Origin: Clostridium_AM tanneri
GTDB lineage: Bacteria; Bacillota; Clostridia; Clostridiales; Clostridiaceae
NCBI RefSeq assembly: GCF_033659955.1
Contig: NZ_JARUJP010000017.1
Location: 28,015 to 92,014 of the forward strand
Direction of reading: 5' to 3'
Length of the DNA: 64,000 nucleotides
Part shown: positions 50,091-58,436 of the stretch, piece by piece
Layout of the letters: the number at the start of each line of letters is the position of its first letter
How positions within the stretch are numbered: position 1 is the first letter of the stretch
Program-made: the position numbers and the translations under genes
Notes under the pieces: model-generated
What the model was told of the DNA's origin: nothing
Database searches by the model: none
Seen by the model: the letters and a program-made list of their open reading frames with translations, nothing else

Positions 50091-51635
50091 ATGTCAAATG
50101 AACAAAAATCAAAAGACCGGTCGGTTCTGTATGTTTCTGCAGGTATAGCTCTGGTATTTGTAGCATTTAGTATAATTCTGCCATCTCAAATGGCCAAAGC
50201 AGCTAATGGTGTGTTAGCATTTTTAACTACTAATTTTGGTTGGCTATATCTTATATCAGTATCTGTCTTTACAGTGGTTATATTTACTATTGCTCTCAGC
50301 CGCTTTGGTAATATTAAGCTAGGATTGGATGATGAAAAACCGGAATTTACAAATTTCCAGTGGTTTACTATGCTATTTGGAGGTGGAATGGGCATCGGAA
50401 TGGTTTTTTGGTCAATTGCTGAACCGATGGTTCACTATATGTCACCACCTGTAGGACAACCGGGGACTGAGCAAGCTATGCATGATGCCATGCGGATTGT
50501 ATTTAATGACTTCGGTATTCATGTATGGATTATTTACGCCGTTTGCGGTTTAGCTCTGGCATATTTCCAGTATCGAAAAGGTCTTCCATGCCTAATCAGT
50601 TCAGCTTTTTACCCAATCCTTGGTGACCGTATTCGGGGACCTATCGGTAAAGCCATCGATGTAATAGCAGTATTTGCGACGATGTTTGGTGTAGCAACCA
50701 GCTTGGGACTGGGGGCTGGTCAGATTGCTACAGGAATACAATATATCTGGGGAATTAAAGCGACACCTGGTATTACTGCTATTGTTATCGCAATCATGAC
50801 AGCGATATTTACTCTAGCCACCGTATCCGGACTGCATAAGGCGATGCAGGCTGTTGCTGACGTGAAGGTATGGCTTTCAATTGGATTTATGATATTTATT
50901 TTCCTCTTTGGTGGAATGGTATTTATACTAAATAATTTTACTCACACCCTTGGTGATTACATTCAAAACTTTATCGGACAGAGTCTGTGGATGGGCAATG
51001 TTGAATGGACTAAAGCCTGGCCGATATTCTATAGAGCTTGGTATATTGCCTGGGCAGCATTTGTAGGTCAGTTCATAGCACGTGTTTCCAGAGGACGTAC
51101 TATTCGCGAATTCATACTTGCATCAGTGTTCCTGCCTTCTGGTTTCTGCCTCATATGGATTGCAATCTATGGGGGAGCTGCCTTTAATCTAGATGCATTG
51201 TCACAGGGTGCCATTCAGGCAGCTGTTAAAACCGATGTTTCCACCGCTTTATTTGCAACGTTGCAGCACCTACCACTTTATTTCATCACTGCGCCGCTAG
51301 CGATTATCCTGATCATCGCGTCTTTTGCAGGAGCTGCTAATTCAGCGACCTATGTACTGAGCATGCTGACATCGGGAGGAGATCTTAACCCAAGTAAAAA
51401 ACTATGCGGGTTTTGGGGAATTGCCCAGGGGGCTGTCACTATAATGCTTATTCTAGTAGGGGGTACTGCTGCCATAAAGACACTCCAGACCGCTTCTATT
51501 GCTGCTGCCTTTCCATTCATGTTGATCATGCTCATTATGTGCTACAGCATATACAAGGCTCTTCGGGAAGAGCAAGTTAAAGAAGAAATAGTAGTATCTG
51601 AAAATGGTGAACTAAAAGCAGATTTATCTCAGTAG
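50091..51635 (+). CDS. BCCT-family betaine/carnitine/choline transporter
   Basis: A 514-residue secondary transporter with twelve membrane helices. The family signature is clear in the GGGMGIGMVFWSIAEP region, and WYIAWAAFVGQFIARVSRGRTIREF holds the tryptophan-rich BCCT motif. It probably imports glycine betaine for the reductase encoded on both sides. The strong GGGGGG precedes ATG 50091. Base composition is odd: one sampled 60-base line (50641-50700) has 26 G/C, whereas a line in trxB (52141-52200) has 20. Codons such as CGG, CGT and GCC are much commoner here than in its neighbours, suggesting recent transfer. Confidence 0.92.
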   Translation: MSNEQKSKDRSVLYVSAGIALVFVAFSIILPSQMAKAANGVLAFLTTNFGWLYLISVSVFTVVIFTIALSRFGNIKLGLDDEKPEFTNFQWFTMLFGGGMGIGMVFWSIAEPMVHYMSPPVGQPGTEQAMHDAMRIVFNDFGIHVWIIYAVCGLALAYFQYRKGLPCLISSAFYPILGDRIRGPIGKAIDVIAVFATMFGVATSLGLGAGQIATGIQYIWGIKATPGITAIVIAIMTAIFTLATVSGLHKAMQAVADVKVWLSIGFMIFIFLFGGMVFILNNFTHTLGDYIQNFIGQSLWMGNVEWTKAWPIFYRAWYIAWAAFVGQFIARVSRGRTIREFILASVFLPSGFCLIWIAIYGGAAFNLDALSQGAIQAAVKTDVSTALFATLQHLPLYFITAPLAIILIIASFAGAANSATYVLSMLTSGGDLNPSKKLCGFWGIAQGAVTIMLILVGGTAAIKTLQTASIAAAFPFMLIMLIMCYSIYKALREEQVKEEIVVSENGELKADLSQ

Positions 51636-51675
51636 TAAGTAAATATTATTAAAATATTAAAAAAGAAGGTGTGGT

Positions 51676-52617
51676 ATGAATAATATATATGACGTTATTA
51701 TCTTAGGATCTGGACCGGCAGGACTTTCCGCTGGCTTGTATGCAGCAAGAGCTAGACTGAAAACCTTAATAATTGAAAGAGGTAAGGTAGGAGGACAAAT
51801 CGTAATTACAGATGAGGTAGCCAATTATCCTGGATCAGTAAAAGATGCTACAGGCCCGAGCTTAATAGCTAGAATGGAAGAACAGGTTGAGCACTTCGGC
51901 GCTGAAAGAAAAAAGGACACTATAAAAGCAGTAGATTTTAGTGAAAAGATCAAGGTGTTGAAAGGTGAAAATGAGGAATATCAGGCTAAAACCGTAATTA
52001 TTGCCACAGGGGCAGCACCTAGACATATTGGATGTCCTGGAGAAAATGAATTAATTGGTAAAGGAGTATCTTACTGTGCAACCTGTGATGCAGATTTCTT
52101 TCAGGATTTAGAGGTTTTTGTAGTTGGTGGGGGAGACTCTGCTATTGAAGAGGCTCTTTATCTAACAAAGTTTGCTAGAAAAGTTACAGTAGTTCATAGA
52201 AGAGATGAGCTAAGGGCTGCAAAGTCTATACAGGAAAAGGCCTTCAAAAATGAAAAGATTCATTTTATGTGGGATACTGTTGTCAGCGAAATAAAGGGTA
52301 ATGGAATATTAGAATCAGCAGTATTTAAAAATACCAAAACTGGTGAAACTCACGAATACTTTGCTGATGAAGAGGATGGTACTTTCGGTATATTTGTTTT
52401 TACTGGATATCTACCAATAAACAATTTATTTAAGGAAAAAATCCAGATGAATGAAAGCGGATATATAATTACCAATGACAAAATGGAAACCAACATAGAA
52501 GGGGTATTTGCAGCTGGGGACATAAGAGAAAAGCCTTTAAGACAGGTTGTTACAGCAACAGCAGATGGGGCTATTGCTGCTGTACAAGCAGAAAAATATA
52601 TAGAAAACAATTTTTAA
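51676..52617 (+). CDS. trxB: Thioredoxin reductase
   Basis: A 313-residue flavoprotein reducing thioredoxin with NAD(P)H. FAD-binding GSGPAGLSAGLYAARA at the N-terminus, redox-active Cys134 and Cys137 in SYCATCDADFF, and the pyridine-nucleotide site GGGDSAIEEALYLTKFA followed by VVHRRDELRA. The C-terminal FAD motif GVFAAGDIREKPLRQVVTATADGA is also present. In glycine/betaine-reducing clostridia TrxB-TrxA supplies electrons to GrdA. RBS AAAAGAAGGTGTGGT. It lies between the betaine transporter and trxA. Confidence 0.96.
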   Translation: MNNIYDVIILGSGPAGLSAGLYAARARLKTLIIERGKVGGQIVITDEVANYPGSVKDATGPSLIARMEEQVEHFGAERKKDTIKAVDFSEKIKVLKGENEEYQAKTVIIATGAAPRHIGCPGENELIGKGVSYCATCDADFFQDLEVFVVGGGDSAIEEALYLTKFARKVTVVHRRDELRAAKSIQEKAFKNEKIHFMWDTVVSEIKGNGILESAVFKNTKTGETHEYFADEEDGTFGIFVFTGYLPINNLFKEKIQMNESGYIITNDKMETNIEGVFAAGDIREKPLRQVVTATADGAIAAVQAEKYIENNF

Positions 52618-52657
52618 TAATATAACCTAATTTAATAAAAGAAAGGTGGCAGGTAAT

Positions 52658-52975
52658 ATGTTAATTGTAGATAAGGATAGCTTTAAGCCTGAAGTATTAG
52701 AAGCAGAGGGCTATGTTCTTGTAGACTATTTTGGAGATGGCTGTGTACCATGTCAAGCTTTAATGCCAGATGTAGAAGCATTAGCTGAAAAGTATGAAGG
52801 TAAAGTTAAGTTTTGCAAACTAAATACTACAAAGGCTAGAAGATTAGCAATATCCCAAAGAGTACTTGGACTTCCAACAATCTCTTTATATAAAAACGGA
52901 GAAAAAATTGGGGAAGTAGTAAAGGAAGATGCTACAAAAGAAAGTATTGATGCAATGATATCAAAGCATCTTTAA
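52658..52975 (+). CDS. trxA: Thioredoxin, glycine-reductase type (GCVPC active site)
   Basis: A 105-residue thioredoxin with active site GCVPC (Cys29, Cys32) instead of the usual WCGPC, a variant known from glycine-reductase-linked thioredoxins of amino-acid-fermenting clostridia. The typical cis-proline appears in LGLPTISLYKNGEK. ATG 52658 is chosen over an in-frame GTG at 52646 because AAAGGTGG precedes it. It reduces the selenium-containing protein A encoded 32 bases downstream. Confidence 0.95.
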   Translation: MLIVDKDSFKPEVLEAEGYVLVDYFGDGCVPCQALMPDVEALAEKYEGKVKFCKLNTTKARRLAISQRVLGLPTISLYKNGEKIGEVVKEDATKESIDAMISKHL

Positions 52976-53007
52976 TAAATAATAATTTAAAATAAGGAGG
53001 AAAAACA

Positions 53008-53481
53008 ATGAGTTTATTAGAAGGTAAAAAAGTTATTATCATTGGAGACAGAGATGGTATACCTGCTCCAGCAATAGCTCAATGTTTAGACGGTACAGGA
53101 GCAGAAGTTGTATTTTCTTCAACAGAATGCTTTGTCTGAACAGCAGCAGGTGCAATGGATTTGGAAAATCAAAATAGGGTTAAAACATTAACAGAAAAAT
53201 ATGGTGCTGAAAATATGCTAGTAATATTAGGTGCCGCAGAAGCTGAAGCAGCAGGTTTAGCTGCTGAAACAGTTACAAATGGAGACCCTACTTTTGCAGG
53301 TCCATTGGCAGGAGTCCAGTTAGGACTAAGAGCTTATCATGTAGTAGAGCCAGAACTTAAAGAACTTGTTAATCCAGAAGTATATGATGAACAAATTGGA
53401 ATGATGGAAATGGTTCTTGATGTAGATGGAATTATAGGAGAAATGTCTACAATGAGAAATGAATTCTGTAAGTTTCTTTAG
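53008..53481 (+). CDS. grdA: Glycine/sarcosine/betaine reductase selenoprotein A (Sec44)
   Basis: A 157-residue selenoprotein. ATG 53008 follows AAGGAGGAAAAACA; the in-frame TGA at 53137-53139 is selenocysteine, residue 44, in the motif ECFVU-TAAGAMDLE (Cys41 and Sec44), identical in position to known GrdA proteins. After the TGA the frame continues to 53481. GrdA accepts the carboxymethyl group as a selenoether from protein B and presents it to GrdCD, forming acetyl phosphate. A SECIS-like stem here is weaker than in grdH. A 15-bp hairpin separates it from grdC. Automated gene calling would miss its first 49 codons. Confidence 0.96.
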
Positions 53482-53499
53482 TATGGAACCATAACACCG

Positions 53500-53544
53500 A
53501 AAGGTGACTTATCCTACGGATATCTCCCCGGATAAGTCACCTTT
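53500..53544 (+). promoter_or_regulatory. 15-bp perfect hairpin between grdA and grdC
   Basis: AAAGGTGACTTATCC (53500-53514) and GGATAAGTCACCTTT (53530-53544) are perfect complements around a 15-base loop, with no T-run after it. It could stabilise or process the grdA mRNA or partly attenuate grdCD. Confidence 0.7.
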
Positions 53545-53612
53545 CTAGTTTGGATGTCTATACTAAATATTGTTAGAGTTTCAAGTAATATTAAAATCTC
53601 GGAGGTGTTAAA

Positions 53613-55154
53613 ATGAATTATTCAGTAGTAAGAGGGGCAGGGTATGTCTTGGTACATACACCGGATATGGTGTTTCATAATGGGACTACTCAAACAACAG
53701 AAAGAATAGTCAATTCAGATTCAGAATATCTTAAAGAATTACCTAATCATCTCAGAAGTTTCCAAGAGGCTGTAAACTATTTGCCTAATCAGACCTATAT
53801 AGGAAATATCAAGCCAGAAGACTTGAACAAATTTTCTTTGCCTTGGTGGGATAAAAAAGCTGAAGGTTCTTGCCGTTTTGGAAGATTCGGAGAGATTATG
53901 CCTCAGGATGAGTTTATAGCTTTACTTCAAATATGTGATGTATTTGATTTAGTATATCTTGAAAAATCTTTTGTAGAAACTATTAAAGAAAAGTTAAGCA
54001 ATCACCCACTAGTTAATAGTTTACAGCTTTCTAAAACTAAAGAGGGAGTTGACTTGTCAGAAATAGAAATCCTTGTTAAAGAAAATGGTGCAGAAGGTTT
54101 ATATAATAATGGTAAGTTAGTAGGTTGTGTAAAAAAAGCCCATGAAGTGGATGCTAACTTAGGTTCTCACACTATGCTTGAAAATCTAGCGGTAAAAGCT
54201 TCAGGAGCATTAGCTTTAATGAATCTAATTGAGAAGAACAACGTTAATGTGGAAGAAATTGAATATGTTATAGAGTGTTCAGAAGAAGCCTGTGGAGATA
54301 TGAACCAAAGAGGTGGAGGAAACTTTGCAAAGTCAATAGCAGAAGCAGCAGGTTGTGTTAATTCAACTGGTGCTGACATGAGAGGCTTTTGTGCTGGACC
54401 AACTCATGCTTTAATAACAGCAGCTTCCTTAGTTCAGTCCGGAGTATATAAAAATGTAGCTATAGTAGGTGGAGGAGCAACTGCAAAATTAGGCATGAAT
54501 GGTAAAGATCATGTGAAAAATAATATGCCTATTTTAGAAGATTGCTTAGGTGGTTTTGCAATATTAGTAGGCCCAAATGATGGAGTAAATCCTATATTAA
54601 GAACAGATATAGTTGGGAGACATACTGTGGGAACTGGCTCATCACCAGAAGCTGTAGTAAACTCCCTTATGTGTGCTCCTTTAGAGAAAATTAATATGAA
54701 AATGACTGATATAGACAAGTTCTCTGTTGAAATGCAAAATCCAGATATTACAAAGCCAGCTGGTGCTGGTGATGTGCCAGAAGCAAATTATAAGATGATT
54801 GCTGCATTAGCAGTTAAAAAGAAGCAATTGGATAGAAAAGATTTAAAGAATTTTGTTACCGAACATGGTATGCCAGGATGGGCTCCAACTCAAGGTCATA
54901 TTCCTTCTGGAGTACCTTATGTGGGATTTGCAAAGGAGGCTTTAACAGAGGGAAATCTGAATAAAGTTATGATAGTAGGAAAAGGAAGTTTATTCTTAGG
55001 ACGTATGACAAATTTATTTGATGGCGTTTCAATTATTATGGAAAGAAACACAGAAGAAACAAAAAAATCAGAAGAAGTCTTTTCTGAGGAAAAAATAGAA
55101 CAGGTAATAGCAAAAGCAATGAGAAATTTAGCGTCACAACTAATGGAAGAATAG
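53613..55154 (+). CDS. grdC: Glycine/sarcosine/betaine reductase protein C, large subunit GrdC
   Basis: A 513-residue subunit of protein C, distantly related to beta-ketoacyl synthase III (FabH), which with GrdD releases acetyl phosphate from the acyl-enzyme. Stretches typical of the family: NYSVVRGAGYVLVHTPDMV at the start, the GDMNQRGGGNFAKSIAEAAGC region with conserved glycines and cysteines, and GGFAILVGPNDG. ATG 53613 follows TCGGAGGTGTTAAA. grdD begins three bases after its stop. Protein C is shared by glycine, sarcosine and betaine reductases, so this operon can support more than one substrate. Confidence 0.94.
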   Translation: MNYSVVRGAGYVLVHTPDMVFHNGTTQTTERIVNSDSEYLKELPNHLRSFQEAVNYLPNQTYIGNIKPEDLNKFSLPWWDKKAEGSCRFGRFGEIMPQDEFIALLQICDVFDLVYLEKSFVETIKEKLSNHPLVNSLQLSKTKEGVDLSEIEILVKENGAEGLYNNGKLVGCVKKAHEVDANLGSHTMLENLAVKASGALALMNLIEKNNVNVEEIEYVIECSEEACGDMNQRGGGNFAKSIAEAAGCVNSTGADMRGFCAGPTHALITAASLVQSGVYKNVAIVGGGATAKLGMNGKDHVKNNMPILEDCLGGFAILVGPNDGVNPILRTDIVGRHTVGTGSSPEAVVNSLMCAPLEKINMKMTDIDKFSVEMQNPDITKPAGAGDVPEANYKMIAALAVKKKQLDRKDLKNFVTEHGMPGWAPTQGHIPSGVPYVGFAKEALTEGNLNKVMIVGKGSLFLGRMTNLFDGVSIIMERNTEETKKSEEVFSEEKIEQVIAKAMRNLASQLMEE

Positions 55155-55156
55155 AG

Positions 55157-56335
55157 GTGATGATAATGGAAGAAAGCAGAGATGTGAAGCAGCTTATAGG
55201 TAAGACCTTTATGAAAATTGCGGATGCAATAGAGACTGGCAGTTTTGCCACTAAAATAAAAATTGGGGTAACAGTCCTAGGCAGTGAACACGGTGTTAAT
55301 AATGTTGTAAGTGGAGCAGAATATGCAGCAAAAAAAGCAAAGGATTTTGATATAGTATTAATAGGTCCAAAGGTTGACACGAAGCTAGAAATTATCGAAG
55401 CAAACACTGAAGAAGAAATGTATAGAAAGATGGAAAATGCTATTGATGAAAAATACATACAGGCAGCAGTTACTATGCACTATGACTTTCCAATAGGAGT
55501 TTCAACAGTTGGAAGGGTAGTAACTCCAGGAATAGGTAAGCAAATGTTCTTAGCTACTACTACAGGCACTTCTTCAATGCATAGAACAGAGGCAATGGTT
55601 AAAAATGCATTATATGGTATTATAACTGCAAAGGCCATGGGTATTGAAAATCCTACTGTTGGAATCTTAAATTTGGATGGAGCAAGACAGGTAGAAAAGG
55701 CACTTAAGCAGTTAAATAGCAATGGATATAAAATAAATTTTGCAGAATCCATACGTGCAGATGGTGGTGCTGTAATGAGAGGAAATGATTTGCTTACAGC
55801 CACATCAGATGTTATGGTAGCAGATACACTAACAGGAAACCTATTAATGAAGATGTTTTCTTCATACACTACTGGAGGAAGCTATGAAGGCTTCGGATAT
55901 GGGTATGGACCAGGAATTGGTGATGGTTATAACAGAACTATTCTAATTGTGTCCAGAGCATCTGGAGCACCTGTAATTGCCAATGCACTAGAATATGCAG
56001 CGGAATTAGTAAGGGGAGGACTTTCAAAAGTAGCTAACACTGAATTTGGGAAGGTTAAAGAAGCTCAATTTAACCAGGTGTTAAGCAGCTTAACCAAAGA
56101 AGTGAAACATGAAAGTGCTGAAGAAGACATTAAGGCACCGCCTCAGGAAGTAGCTACTGCTGTTATAACAGGTATAGATGTAATGGATATTGAAGCTGCA
56201 GAGAAAACCTTGTGGAAAGCAGGGATTTATGCAGAGAGCGGCATGGGCTGTACAGGCCCTATTATAAAGGTAAATGAGTTAAAGCTTGACCAGTCAAGAG
56301 AAGTATTGGTTAAGTCTGGAGTTTTGACTGACTAA
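55157..56335 (+). CDS. grdD: Glycine/sarcosine/betaine reductase protein C, small subunit GrdD
   Basis: A 392-residue subunit of protein C, distantly PlsX-like. The probable active-site cysteine is Cys365 in GMGCTGPIIKVNEL near the C-terminus, corresponding to the known catalytic Cys of GrdD. The N-terminal two thirds form a Rossmann-like fold (KIGVTVLGSEHGVNNVVSGAEYA). The ribosome binding site AGAGGTGATGATA overlaps the end of grdC. This is the last gene of the reductase operon; no strong terminator is seen in the 168 bases that follow. Confidence 0.94.
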   Translation: MMIMEESRDVKQLIGKTFMKIADAIETGSFATKIKIGVTVLGSEHGVNNVVSGAEYAAKKAKDFDIVLIGPKVDTKLEIIEANTEEEMYRKMENAIDEKYIQAAVTMHYDFPIGVSTVGRVVTPGIGKQMFLATTTGTSSMHRTEAMVKNALYGIITAKAMGIENPTVGILNLDGARQVEKALKQLNSNGYKINFAESIRADGGAVMRGNDLLTATSDVMVADTLTGNLLMKMFSSYTTGGSYEGFGYGYGPGIGDGYNRTILIVSRASGAPVIANALEYAAELVRGGLSKVANTEFGKVKEAQFNQVLSSLTKEVKHESAEEDIKAPPQEVATAVITGIDVMDIEAAEKTLWKAGIYAESGMGCTGPIIKVNELKLDQSREVLVKSGVLTD

Positions 56336-56503
56336 ATAGATTTTAAATTTTTGTTTAAACCCTTGCAGAGTCCATCATTAATAGAAAAACTATGGTAATG
56401 AAATATGAATTGATTATATGCATATTTAAGGTATATACTTAAGGTGGAATTAATGTAGGTTGATAAAGTATATGTGATGGATCTGTAAAAGGGGGAAAGT
56501 GTC

Positions 56504-57205
56504 ATGTGGAAGTTATCACAGGAGGAATTTAAAGAGATATTAAACACTAGAAAACCAAAGGAAAGACTTATTTTAAAAGAGATAGAACTTTCTGATATGG
56601 ATTTTACAAGCTGGAATTTATCTAATATTGATTTCTCTCTGAGTGCATTCCATCGAGTTAAGTTTGATGAGGCCAATCTAGAGTACAGTAGTGTTTCTAA
56701 TACATTATTTGATGAATGTACCTTACGCAAGACGAATTTTCAACATGCAAATTTAGAATGTGCAGTTCTTCGGTATGCAGATATGTCAGGCTGTAACATT
56801 GAAGGCGCAAATTTATATGGTGCAGTGTTAGAGTATGCTAAATTGGATGGCATTATTTCTGATGAGAATACAAAATGGTTTCATTTACGTTGTCCAGAGA
56901 AGGGAGCCTTTCTTGGATATAAGAAATGTCTTAATGACCGCTTGGTACAACTTCTAATACCAGCAGATGCAAAGCGGACTTCTGCTACGTTACCTTCTTG
57001 TCGCTGCAACAGAGCAAAGGTGCTCACAATAAAAAGTTTCGACTATAAAGAAAGTTACATGGAAGCTTGGTCTTTGGTAGATGAGAATTTTGTTTACCGC
57101 GTAGGTCAGTGGGTAGAAGTAAAAGATTTTAATGAGGATCGATGGATGGACTCTACTAGGGGTATTCATTTTTGGATGACAAGAGAAGAAGCAAAAAACT
57201 ATTAA
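56504..57205 (+). CDS. Pentapeptide-repeat protein with C-terminal DUF5758 domain
   Basis: A 233-residue protein. An N-terminal pentapeptide-repeat part (about 25-118; units such as A(D/N)L and DMDFTSWNLSNIDFS, FQHANLECAVLRYADMSGCN) forms a right-handed beta-helix. The C-terminal domain (about 125-233) reads KGAFLGYKKCLNDRLVQLLIPADAKRTSATL...CRCNRAKV...NFVYRVGQWVEVKDF...GIHFWMTREEA, the pattern of DUF5758. Such proteins occur in many bacteria and phages without known function. RBS AAAGGGGGAAAGTGTC. It sits between the grd operon and the siderophore locus and is probably independent. Confidence 0.85.
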   Translation: MWKLSQEEFKEILNTRKPKERLILKEIELSDMDFTSWNLSNIDFSLSAFHRVKFDEANLEYSSVSNTLFDECTLRKTNFQHANLECAVLRYADMSGCNIEGANLYGAVLEYAKLDGIISDENTKWFHLRCPEKGAFLGYKKCLNDRLVQLLIPADAKRTSATLPSCRCNRAKVLTIKSFDYKESYMEAWSLVDENFVYRVGQWVEVKDFNEDRWMDSTRGIHFWMTREEAKNY

Positions 57206-57215
57206 AAGGAAAGAG

Positions 57216-57252
57216 TAAGGGCCGCCAGCGAGTACTATACTGGCAGGCCTTT
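57216..57252 (+). terminator. Intrinsic terminator between convergent pentapeptide and araC genes
   Basis: GGCC-G-CCAG / CTGG-CA-GGCC pairs around an 11-base loop and is followed by TTTTGTTT. Confidence 0.75.
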
Positions 57253-57255
57253 TGT

Positions 57256-58257
57256 TTACTTTGTTTTTCTAAATTTCAATGGAGTTTGTCCATAAATCTT
57301 CTTAAACATTTTAGAAAAATTTGCAGAATAACTATAACCTACTTTATGAGCTATATCTTCAATACTTAAATCTGTTGTAGATAAAAGATTTGCAGCAACA
57401 GTCATTTTAATATTACTTGAATATTCACCAATGGACATATGATAATGCTTTGAAAATCCTGCCTTTAACTTTTGTTCATTTAAAAACACCATCTTGCTCA
57501 AAGCTCCAATGCTAGGAGGTTTGCTGTAATTTTTCTCTAAGATATCATGGGCTTTTTGAATAGCACGGATATCGGAGGAAGTTAGTTTAATCACCCTATC
57601 AGCACCAATATTGATGTTTCCGTAGTTAATCTGATTAGTAAAAGCATTTTCAGGAGACTTAGTAACCTCATTTATTAAAATAGCTATACACTCCAAAATT
57701 TTGCTTTCTAGATAAATACTATTTAGGGAATTTTCATTAGTTAAACTTTGTAACTGATGAATTATTTCTACAATCTCCAAGGGCAGATAAGTATAAGTAT
57801 AATTTTTAATAAAAGAATCGAAGCCCATTATATTTGGAAAGTTAGGTTTTATTATTTCATTAAAATAACTCTCATATATAGTTATTTCCGTTCCATGAAA
57901 GTGCTGACCCTTTTTCCAGCTTTGTTTACCTCTTAGATTTTTTTCAATAACAAAGAAGGATGAAGGGGTAAAAGAGGACACTGGATTGTTTTCAATCTTA
58001 AATTCTGTAGCTCCTGTATAAACCACGCCAAAGCGCATTAGCAGCTCAGGATTATCAAAAGATAGATTAAAATCCTCAGATATTGTATAGTCTGCAATAC
58101 CTAAATTATAATAACCATCTCTTGAATAACTAATTAAATGGCCAAGTTCAGGCCTATTTTTATTTGTATATAAGGTATAGTTCTTAGTTTCAATTTTATC
58201 AAAGGATAACTTTTCCAAAACTACAGATTTAAACTCTTCACTAGATCTTACTATCAT
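57256..58257 (-). CDS. AraC-family regulator of iron-siderophore uptake
   Basis: A 333-residue regulator. An N-terminal ligand-binding region (about 1-220) is followed by an AraC/XylS DNA-binding domain (about 235-333; ILEKNYSKPPSIGALSKMVFLNEQKL and IEDIAHKVGYSYSANFSKMFKKIYGQTPLKFR). It is divergent from the siderophore-binding protein gene. Similar AraC regulators activate siderophore uptake genes when the loaded siderophore is bound. The ATG start is preceded by AAAGGAGGAATTTT. Activation of the adjacent operon is inferred. Confidence 0.87.
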   Translation of the reverse strand: MIVRSSEEFKSVVLEKLSFDKIETKNYTLYTNKNRPELGHLISYSRDGYYNLGIADYTISEDFNLSFDNPELLMRFGVVYTGATEFKIENNPVSSFTPSSFFVIEKNLRGKQSWKKGQHFHGTEITIYESYFNEIIKPNFPNIMGFDSFIKNYTYTYLPLEIVEIIHQLQSLTNENSLNSIYLESKILECIAILINEVTKSPENAFTNQINYGNINIGADRVIKLTSSDIRAIQKAHDILEKNYSKPPSIGALSKMVFLNEQKLKAGFSKHYHMSIGEYSSNIKMTVAANLLSTTDLSIEDIAHKVGYSYSANFSKMFKKIYGQTPLKFRKTK

Positions 58258-58365
58258 AAAATTCCTCCTTTAATAACAAAATTATATTTAATAATTCCTA
58301 ATTTTTCAAGGAAAAATAGTTAAATAAGATGTAAAAATAATTAAGTTAGATGCAGTTATTGTATT

Positions 58366-58384
58366 GAGAATGAAAATCATGTAC
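58366..58384 (+). promoter_or_regulatory. Candidate Fur box upstream of the siderophore uptake operon
   Basis: GAGAATGAAAATCATGTAC matches 14 of 19 positions of the Fur consensus GATAATGATAATCATTATC. It lies about 50 bases before the binding-protein start and overlaps the expected promoter. Confidence 0.6.
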
Positions 58385-58436
58385 AATTAGCTTTGTTAGA
58401 AAAAGAAGAATTTCATTGTCGAAAGGAAGATATAAA

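Noticed and set aside
53155..53481. Separate 108-residue gene for truncated GrdA
   Set aside because: An upstream ATG with a strong ribosome binding site and the in-frame UGA (Sec44) restore the full 157-residue protein.
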